From JBGSWL01 sp041752455 (GTDB lineage: Bacteria > Pseudomonadota > Alphaproteobacteria > Rhizobiales > Rhizobiaceae), in contig JBGSWL010000169.1 in assembly GCA_041752455.1 (NCBI GenBank), positions 1-64,000 of the forward strand: 64,000 bases of DNA, given 5' to 3'. Of the stretch, positions 1 through 5,900 are shown piece by piece (within the stretch, counting starts at the first letter, position 1; each line of letters begins with the position of its first letter). The notes under the pieces are model-generated. The model worked only from the letters and a program-made list of their open reading frames with translations, searched no databases and was not told the origin of the DNA. The position numbers and the translations under genes are program-made.

Positions 1-258
1 GGCGGTCCGCTCCAGCCCGCCGTCCTGCAGCGCGACATGGCCCGCATGCGCGGGGCGCTCGGCCTGCCCGATACGGCAACGCCCCATGCACTGCGCCATT
101 CCTTCGCCACTCATCTGCTCGGTTCGGGCGGTGATCTGCGCACGATCCAGGAACTGCTCGGTCATGCCAGCCTGTCGACGACGCAGGTCTACACCGGCGT
201 CGATTCGGCGCGGCTGCTTGAGGCCTATGCAAAAGCCCATCCGAGCGCTGGACGCTGA
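1..258 (+). CDS. xerC: Tyrosine recombinase XerC, C-terminal part (cut by window start)
   Basis: Site-specific tyrosine recombinase that works with XerD to resolve chromosome dimers at dif. Only the last 85 residues are inside the window; the reading frame is open from base 1. The C-terminal catalytic core is visible: the HxxR motif (H27, R30 of the visible part) in ATPHALRHSFATHLL, then LLGHASLSTTQVY with the second His (H53) and the nucleophilic Tyr (Y62). XerC and XerD cannot be separated with certainty from this end alone; XerC is chosen for the LGHASLSTTQ variant of the core motif. The protein ends normally after a short tail, so there is no sign of truncation at the 3' end. Confidence 0.85.
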   Translation, partial: GGPLQPAVLQRDMARMRGALGLPDTATPHALRHSFATHLLGSGGDLRTIQELLGHASLSTTQVYTGVDSARLLEAYAKAHPSAGR

Positions 259-330
259 CACCTCGTTTCTGCTGAAAAATCGCCGGGCGCGTTTAACGCT
301 TTGGTTGCCGGTGATCGGTAGATTGGACCC

Positions 331-1425
331 ATGAAAAACATGCTCATGTCCCGCTCGCCCCGCACCCTGACCGCCGCCGACCGGTTCGCCGATCGCTCGC
401 TGATGGTTCTTGGCCTGATCAACACGCTTGTCGTGACCGCGTTCATGATCATCGTCATGATCACGGCCAACAGCGCGCGGGCGCAGGATTTGCCGGTCTG
501 CACCGGTGTCAATCTCCTCGAGCAGATGCGCACCGAAGATGCCGCAGCCTATGAGGCCGTGTTGGCTGAGGCTGCGGGAACGCGCTTTGCCGATGCGCTC
601 CTGTACCGCGTTGAAAAGCCCGGCGCCGCGCCGTCCTTCCTGTTCGGCACGATGCACATGACCGATCCGCGCGTCACGACCCTTCCGGCATCGGCACAGG
701 CTGCCTTTGATGAGGCGACTGTCGTTGCCATCGAAACCACCGAAATCCTCGACCCGGCCAAGGCGCAGATGGCGCTTCTGTCGAAGCCGGAACTGACCAT
801 GTTCACCGGCGCCGAGCGCCTGACCGACTTTCTCGACGACGATGACAGCGCAGCGCTCCAGAAGGGGCTTGCCGACCGTGGCCTGCAACTGGCGCTGGTG
901 GACCGCATGAAACCGTGGCTGATCTCGGGAATGGTCGCGATGCCGGCCTGCGAGATGGCCCGCAAGAAGGGCGGCGTCGACATCCTCGACATCGCGCTGG
1001 CGCGGATGGCCGAGGCCGAAGGCAAGGAGCTCGTCGGTCTTGAAACCATCGTCGAGCAATTCGAAGCCATGGCCTCGCTACCGATGGAGTTTCATGTCCA
1101 GGGACTTGTCGAGACGATCGCACTTGGCGATCAGGTCGATGACATCATCGAAACCATGCTGGCGCTTTACGCCGAAGGCCGCGTCGGGCTGGTCTGGCCC
1201 GTCCTCAAGAGCCTGACCCCGGAAGCCAGCGCTTCGACCGAAGGCTATGCCGCGTTTGAAGAAGCCATGGTGCACGCCCGCAACCGCACGATGGCCGACC
1301 GCGCCGCGCCTCTGCTCGAAAAGGGCAACGCCTTCATCGCCGTCGGCGCGCTGCATTTGCCCGGTGAACAGGGCCTTGCCGCACTGTTCGAAAATGCCGG
1401 CTACACGGTGACGCCCGTCAAGTGA
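331..1425 (+). CDS. TraB/GumN family protein
   Basis: A 364-residue TraB/GumN (haem-uptake Tiki-like fold) family protein. Residues about 24-46 form a hydrophobic segment followed by NSARAQ, so it is either a membrane anchor or a long signal peptide placing the domain in the periplasm. Family marks are the first conserved box FLFGTMHMTDPRV, a central GLETIVEQFEAMASLP box, and the C-terminal VGALHLPGEQGLAALFE box. Relatives of this fold are proposed metal-dependent proteases or peptide-processing enzymes; the bacterial substrate is unknown. It is 72 bases downstream of xerC on the same strand. Start sites at residues 1, 5 and 25 are all possible because none has a strong ribosome binding site. 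Confidence 0.8.
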   Translation: MKNMLMSRSPRTLTAADRFADRSLMVLGLINTLVVTAFMIIVMITANSARAQDLPVCTGVNLLEQMRTEDAAAYEAVLAEAAGTRFADALLYRVEKPGAAPSFLFGTMHMTDPRVTTLPASAQAAFDEATVVAIETTEILDPAKAQMALLSKPELTMFTGAERLTDFLDDDDSAALQKGLADRGLQLALVDRMKPWLISGMVAMPACEMARKKGGVDILDIALARMAEAEGKELVGLETIVEQFEAMASLPMEFHVQGLVETIALGDQVDDIIETMLALYAEGRVGLVWPVLKSLTPEASASTEGYAAFEEAMVHARNRTMADRAAPLLEKGNAFIAVGALHLPGEQGLAALFENAGYTVTPVK

Positions 1426-1595
1426 TCACCAGCAATGGCAGCGAAAACAGGTACCGGTTTCGCGTCCGCAATTGCGCCATGAAGAGGCTTGTTCACAAGA
1501 CCGTGATGGCCCGTCCGCTTGCGATGTGAAGAAGCTCGGGTATCCTTTTCAATCTTCCCCTATGGTGGGGTAGATGCGAACAAAGGAGCCGATCC

Positions 1596-1802
1596 ATGCG
1601 GATGACAACTTTGACTCTCGCCGCCGCCTTCACGCTCAGCGCCTCGTCGGCCTTTGCGATGGGCGGTTGCAACTGGGGCAAGCACGAAGCAGTCGCCCAA
1701 ACCCCGGTTGACACAAGCAAGCTGACGACTGAGGTCGCAGCCGCCCCGGCGCCTGTCGATGCCTGGCTGATCAAGTACCTGGACGCCTGGCAGAAGGCCT
1801 GA
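1596..1802 (+). CDS. Small secreted protein of unknown function
   Basis: A 68-residue protein with a textbook signal peptide: MRMTTL, a hydrophobic core, then cleavage after SSAFA near residue 21. The mature part is about 47 residues with one Cys, and is acidic and Ala/Pro-rich in the middle, ending DAWLIKYLDAWQKA. An AAGGAG ribosome binding site lies just before the ATG and an intrinsic terminator follows 24 bases after the stop, so this is probably a single-gene transcript. A possible promoter is TTGCGA, 16 bases, TATCCT near 1518-1545. I recognise no domain and cannot assign a function. Confidence 0.6.
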   Translation: MRMTTLTLAAAFTLSASSAFAMGGCNWGKHEAVAQTPVDTSKLTTEVAAAPAPVDAWLIKYLDAWQKA

Positions 1803-1825
1803 TCCGGAACACCCCCTCAAACGAC

Positions 1826-1857
1826 CCGGCGGCTCTTTTGCGAGGGCCGCCGGTTTT
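1826..1857 (+). terminator. Rho-independent terminator after the small secreted gene
   Basis: Perfect 8-base stem CCGGCGGC (1826-1833) with GCCGCCGG (1846-1853), followed on the plus strand by TTTTCGTTT. It lies between the convergent small gene and lpdA. It may also slow transcription from the lpdA side, although the T-run there is poor. Confidence 0.75.
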
Positions 1858-1880
1858 CGTTTGAAGCGCAGGAAGTCCCG

Positions 1881-3290
1881 TCACATATGCAGCGGCTTGC
1901 CGGTCGATGAGGCCAGCGCCGCCTCGCGAACCGCTTCGCTCATCGTCGGATGGGCATGGCAGGTGCGCGCCAGATCTTCCGACGATCCGCCGAATTCCAT
2001 CAGGACCGCAGCCTCGTGGATGAGATCGCCGGCGCCCTTGCCGATGATGTGCACGCCGAGCACCCGGTCGGTCGTCTTGTCGGCGAGGATCTTCACGAAG
2101 CCGTCCGTTGCCTGCATGGCGCGCGCCCGGCCATTGGCCGTGAACGGGAATTTGCCGGTCACATAGGCAATGCCGGCCTTTTTCAGCTCTTCCTCGGTCT
2201 GGCCGACCGATGCCACTTCCGGCTCCGTGTAGACCACCGAGGGGATCACGCCGTAGTTGACATGGCCGGCCTGTCCGGCGATCCGCTCGGCAACCGCCAT
2301 GCCCTCGTCCTCGGCCTTGTGCGCCAGCATCGGCCCCTTGACCACATCGCCAAGCGCCCAGATGCCTTCGACCGAGGTGTGCCAATGGTCGTTGATCTCG
2401 ATGCGGCCGCGCTCGTCGAGGACGACGCCGGCCTCTGCGAGGCCAAGGCCCTCGGTGAAGGGTTTGCGGCCGGTGGCAACGAGCACGACATCGGCCTTGA
2501 GCGTTTCCGCCGCTCCGCCCTTGGCAGGCTCGAAGGTCACTTCGGCGCCAGCGCCGGTCTTGGCAACACCGGTCACCTTGGCGCCGGTCTTGAAGGTCAT
2601 GCCCTGCTTTTCCAGGATCTTCTGGAACTGCTTGGCGATGTCGCCATCCATGCCGCCAAGGATCGTGTCGAGATATTCGACCACCGTCACCTTGGCGCCA
2701 AGCCGCATCCAGACCGAACCGAGTTCGAGACCGATCACGCCGCCGCCGACAACAACCATGGTTTCCGGCACCTTCGGCAGCGCAATCGCGCCGGTCGATG
2801 TCACGATGACGGTTTCGTCGAACTCAACCTTGACCCCGGGAATGCCGGCGACATCGGACCCGGTGGCGATGACGATGTTCTTGGCATCGATCTCCTGCGT
2901 TGTGCCGTCATCCTTGGTGACCGCGACCTTGCCTTCGCCGACAACCCGTCCGGTGCCGGTCATCACATCGATCTTGTTCTTCTTCATCAGGAAGGCAACG
3001 CCATCGACATTGGCCTTCACCGTCGCATCCTTGTGCGCCATCATCGTTGGCAGATCGAGCTTGGGTTGGCCGACCGCAACGCCGAGCGAAGCCAGCGAAT
3101 GACCCGCCATATGGAACGCATCGGAGGCAAAAAGCAGCGCCTTTGACGGAATGCAGCCGATGTTGAGGCAGGTTCCGCCGAGCGTCGGACGCTTCTCGAT
3201 GATTGCGGTCTTGAGGCCAAGCTGCGCGCATTTGATCGCACAGACATATCCACCCGGCCCGGAGCCGATCACCACTACATCATAGGTCAT
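1881..3290 (-). CDS. lpdA: Dihydrolipoyl dehydrogenase (E3)
   Basis: FAD enzyme that reoxidises dihydrolipoamide in the 2-oxoglutarate dehydrogenase complex, passing electrons to NAD. It has 469 residues, normal for E3. The FAD motif IGSGPGGY is at residues 8-15, the redox-active disulfide C41/C46 sits in GGTCLNIGCIPSK, the NAD-binding GGGVIGLELG is in the middle, and the C-terminal active-site HAHPTMSEA supplies the catalytic His to the partner subunit. Its ATG overlaps the stop of the small Ada-like gene upstream (ATGA). It is therefore the last gene of an unbroken overlapping chain that begins after sucB, which suggests translational coupling. Confidence 0.97.
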   Translation of the reverse strand: MTYDVVVIGSGPGGYVCAIKCAQLGLKTAIIEKRPTLGGTCLNIGCIPSKALLFASDAFHMAGHSLASLGVAVGQPKLDLPTMMAHKDATVKANVDGVAFLMKKNKIDVMTGTGRVVGEGKVAVTKDDGTTQEIDAKNIVIATGSDVAGIPGVKVEFDETVIVTSTGAIALPKVPETMVVVGGGVIGLELGSVWMRLGAKVTVVEYLDTILGGMDGDIAKQFQKILEKQGMTFKTGAKVTGVAKTGAGAEVTFEPAKGGAAETLKADVVLVATGRKPFTEGLGLAEAGVVLDERGRIEINDHWHTSVEGIWALGDVVKGPMLAHKAEDEGMAVAERIAGQAGHVNYGVIPSVVYTEPEVASVGQTEEELKKAGIAYVTGKFPFTANGRARAMQATDGFVKILADKTTDRVLGVHIIGKGAGDLIHEAAVLMEFGGSSEDLARTCHAHPTMSEAVREAALASSTGKPLHM

Positions 3291-3547
3291 TTCAAGTCGT
3301 CTCCATTGTCATGCATCGGCCGGCAAACCTTGCAGGCCCGGTATCCGGCAGCCTGTGCCGTTGTTGCGTCTGCAAAGAAGACGCGGTTTTTCGAATAGGT
3401 GCCGCGCGCCACGAAACGCAGCGCAACGCGGCAATCGAGGCGGCCAAAAATCCGGCTTCGCTTGTGGCCGCCAAAAAGCCCGGGCACTGGCGACAGGGTG
3501 ATCGCCCCGTCGGCGCCGGTCAATCTGTAGACTGGCGCGCCGCTCAT
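3287..3547 (-). CDS. Small protein with an Ada-type metal-binding domain
   Basis: An 86-residue protein. Residues 26-77 match the short zinc domain seen at the N-terminus of Ada and as a stand-alone module: a GGHKRSRIFG stretch, C39, then VFFADATTAQAAGYRACKVCRP with C72 and C75. Only three Cys are present where Ada uses four, so the site is probably altered or uses another ligand. There is no methyltransferase or helix-turn-helix domain, so this is not Ada itself. The ATG at 3547 overlaps the upstream stop (ATGA); a GTG at 3556 is the alternative start. Its stop overlaps the lpdA start in the same way. Function unknown. Confidence 0.6.
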   Translation of the reverse strand: MSGAPVYRLTGADGAITLSPVPGLFGGHKRSRIFGRLDCRVALRFVARGTYSKNRVFFADATTAQAAGYRACKVCRPMHDNGDDLK

Positions 3548-4026
3548 TCCTGGCACCCCGACAGAATGAACGCATCGAACTGCGGAAGTTTGGCCGTACC
3601 GTTGTTGAGGTCGCTGTAGTGGAGCGCCCGCGATACATCCGGCAGCAGGATGGTTGGCGCGGCATCGCCATCGCCGACCATGTCGACCGCGCCATCCTCA
3701 GACACCGTGTAAACCACACCGTCCCACAGCGTACAGGCGGCAAGCTCATCGCCGGTCACGTCGCCTTCCGGGCAGTTCAACATCAGGTCGCCATTGGCGC
3801 GCGACACGCCATTGTTCCAGATCACATGGCCGTCGAGCACCGGACCATCCGGGATCACCAGCCGGTAGGCCGTGGCGACCATCACCTGTTCACCCGGCGG
3901 GCGGAACTCCAGCGATGCGCCGCTGCCCGGTTCGGTGTAAACCGCCAGCGCCTGCGGACAGGCGGCGAACGACGGCGTTGCCGCAAGCAGCAAGCAACCC
4001 AGCGGTGTCAGGACCAGACCTCTCAT
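3544..4026 (-). CDS. Secreted protein of unknown function
   Basis: A 160-residue protein with a signal peptide (MRGLVLTPLGCLLLAATPSFA, cleavage near residue 21) and a Cys-containing mature domain (near residue 22, in NCPEGD, in AACTLWDG and in the terminal SGCQE). The pattern suggests two disulfides in the periplasm. I recognise no family. The ATG shares one base with the stop of the DUF2442 gene upstream (TGATG), and the 3' end overlaps the Ada-like gene. A periplasmic protein inside a cytoplasmic TCA operon is out of place, which suggests it arrived with its neighbours. Confidence 0.6.
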   Translation of the reverse strand: MRGLVLTPLGCLLLAATPSFAACPQALAVYTEPGSGASLEFRPPGEQVMVATAYRLVIPDGPVLDGHVIWNNGVSRANGDLMLNCPEGDVTGDELAACTLWDGVVYTVSEDGAVDMVGDGDAAPTILLPDVSRALHYSDLNNGTAKLPQFDAFILSGCQE

Positions 4027-4343
4027 CAGCTTGCCAGCGCGATCAGGGCCGCCTGCTTTTCGGACCAGGCCCGCATCTGGTCTGCACCGAAGTCGACTAG
4101 GGTGCCGTCACTGGCCTGCCAGAACACGCCATGGCCGTGCGCCTCGACCTGGACCGCGTCGAAAACGTCGGGATCATCCCGCAGGTCCTTGAAGATATCG
4201 CCGCGGGCGAGAATCGGGCGCAGATCGACGATGCCCGTGACGGCATCCGACCACGTGATCTTCACGACGCCGTGGGTCACCGCCTCGGCGCTGGTGATCC
4301 GGATGCCGAAATACGGTTCGACGTCTTCAAAGGAAAGCTTCAT
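4026..4343 (-). CDS. DUF2442 domain-containing protein
   Basis: A 105-residue protein with the DUF2442 core: an N-terminal strand MKLSFEDVEPYFGIRI, then GVVKITWSDAVTGIVDLRPIL, and an aspartate-rich DIFKDLRDDPDVFDAV segment. DUF2442 genes are often next to DUF4160 genes, and the pair has been suspected of being toxin-antitoxin-like; no activity is established to my knowledge. Here it directly follows a DUF4160 gene with an ATGA overlap. The start at 4343 is chosen because of that overlap and because the family begins with this strand; a longer frame exists upstream but overlaps the partner gene. Confidence 0.75.
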   Translation of the reverse strand: MKLSFEDVEPYFGIRITSAEAVTHGVVKITWSDAVTGIVDLRPILARGDIFKDLRDDPDVFDAVQVEAHGHGVFWQASDGTLVDFGADQMRAWSEKQAALIALAS

Positions 4344-4591
4344 TCGATCTGTCCCGGATTGGTTCCGCTTTGGATTGTCTGCCAAGCAACCAGAAGCGCC
4401 TCGCGGTGCTCCGAAACCCATGTTTCGACCGATCTTCTTTTACCATGGGGAAGCGACCCCTTGAAGATGACCGCATCGGCAATGGCCACAAGCGCTTCAT
4501 CAGCTCCGAAACGGGCATGCAGGTGCGGCGGATTGTGGTCATTGGCATAGAGAATGATGGCTACCCCATCCACCAAGGCAATCCGCGGCAT
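4340..4591 (-). CDS. DUF4160 domain-containing protein
   Basis: An 83-residue protein with the DUF4160 signature: MPRIALVDGVAIILYANDHNPP, the HLHARFG histidine pair, and a C-terminal helix with RSVETWVSEHREALLVAWQ. It forms a two-gene unit with DUF2442 (ATGA overlap), the arrangement usual for this pair elsewhere. It starts only 13 bases after the sucB stop, so it must be co-transcribed with the TCA genes. By analogy with other small paired genes it may be one half of a toxin-antitoxin-like module, but which half and what it targets is unknown. The start at 4591 fits the family N-terminus. Confidence 0.75.
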   Translation of the reverse strand: MPRIALVDGVAIILYANDHNPPHLHARFGADEALVAIADAVIFKGSLPHGKRRSVETWVSEHREALLVAWQTIQSGTNPGQIE

Positions 4592-4604
4592 CTGCCATTC
4601 CCGG

Positions 4605-5843
4605 TTACAGATCCAGCACCAGACGCTCGGGATCCTCAAGGCTCTCCTTGACCCGCACCAGGAAGGTCACCGCTTCCTTGCCGTCGACGATCCGGTGGTC
4701 ATAGGACAGCGCCAGATACATCATCGGGCGGATGACGATCTGACCGCCGACAACAACCGGGCGATCCTGGATCTTGTGCATCCCCAGAATGCCCGACTGC
4801 GGTGCATTGAGGATCGGGGTCGACATCAGCGAACCGTAGACGCCGCCGTTGGAGATGGTGAACGTGCCGCCTTGCATGTCTGCCATCGAAAGCTGGCCGT
4901 CGCGCGCGGCGCGGCCGAGCCGGCCGATGTCCTTCTCGACTTCGGCAATCGACATCTGTTCGGCATTGCGCACCACCGGCACGACCAGACCCTTTTCGGT
5001 GCCGACAGCCACGCCGATGTGGCAATAGTGCTTGAAGATGATGTCGGTGCCGTCGATCTCGGCATTGACCGCCGGGATTTCTTCAAGCGCGCGGGTGACC
5101 GCCTTGGTGAAGAAGCCCATGAAGCCGAGCTTGACGCCGTGCTTCTTCTCGAACAGGTCCTTGTGGCGGTTGCGCAGCGCCATCACCGCGCTCATGTCCA
5201 CTTCGTTGAACGTCGTCAGCATCGCCGCCGCGTTCTGCGCTTCCTTCAGGCGGCGCGCGATCGTCTGGCGGAGCTTCGGCATGCGCACGCGCTCTTCGCG
5301 CGCTGCATCATCGGCCGCAGAAGCGGGGCGAGCCGCTGCCGGAACCGCAACAGGCTGCGCCGGCTGAGCCTGCGGCTTGGCCATCGCATCGATCACGTCG
5401 CCCTTCAGCACCTGACCACGCTTGCCGGAACCGGCAACATCGGCCGCAGCAATGTTGTTGTCGGCCATCAGCTTGGCAGCCGATGGTGCGGCAGGCATGG
5501 CGCCGGGGGCCTCTGTCTTGGCAGGTTCGGCCTTGGCAGGTTCGCCCTTGGCTTGTTCGGCTTTCGGTGCTTCGGCCTTGGCGGCAAATGCTGCTGATGC
5601 GCCGTCGCTTGCTTCCAGCATGCCGAGCAGCGCGTTGACCTCGACCGTATCGCCTTCCTTGGCGATGATCTCGCCAAGAATGCCGGCGCCGGAGGCTGGC
5701 ACTTCCAGTGTCACCTTGTCGGTTTCGAGTTCGACGAGGGTCTCGCCATCGGCGACAGCATCACCGGTCTTCTTGAACCACTTGCCGATGGTTGCTTCCG
5801 TGACGCTTTCCCCGAGGGTCGGAACGCGGATTTCAGTCGCCAT
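4605..5843 (-). CDS. sucB: Dihydrolipoyllysine-residue succinyltransferase (E2 of 2-oxoglutarate dehydrogenase)
   Basis: Transfers the succinyl group from lipoyl-lysine to CoA and forms the core of the 2-oxoglutarate dehydrogenase complex. It has 412 residues. Residues 2-76 are one lipoyl domain with the lipoylated K43 in ETDKVTLEV. An Ala/Pro/Lys/Glu-rich swinging linker follows (about 80-120), then a peripheral-subunit-binding domain (about 125-157, AKLMADNNI to GDVIDAM), then the catalytic domain ending with the active-site YDHRIVDGKEAV. It lies 57 bases downstream of sucA. The DUF4160 gene begins 13 bases after its stop. Confidence 0.96.
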   Translation of the reverse strand: MATEIRVPTLGESVTEATIGKWFKKTGDAVADGETLVELETDKVTLEVPASGAGILGEIIAKEGDTVEVNALLGMLEASDGASAAFAAKAEAPKAEQAKGEPAKAEPAKTEAPGAMPAAPSAAKLMADNNIAAADVAGSGKRGQVLKGDVIDAMAKPQAQPAQPVAVPAAARPASAADDAAREERVRMPKLRQTIARRLKEAQNAAAMLTTFNEVDMSAVMALRNRHKDLFEKKHGVKLGFMGFFTKAVTRALEEIPAVNAEIDGTDIIFKHYCHIGVAVGTEKGLVVPVVRNAEQMSIAEVEKDIGRLGRAARDGQLSMADMQGGTFTISNGGVYGSLMSTPILNAPQSGILGMHKIQDRPVVVGGQIVIRPMMYLALSYDHRIVDGKEAVTFLVRVKESLEDPERLVLDL

Positions 5844-5900
5844 GTCTCTGTCCTTGCATCAATGTCAGTCGATCAACTGACTGCCTGTATTCGTTGTTCG

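Noticed and set aside
1950..3146. 398-codon open frame antisense to lpdA
   Set aside because: Shadow frame; lpdA is unambiguous on the other strand.
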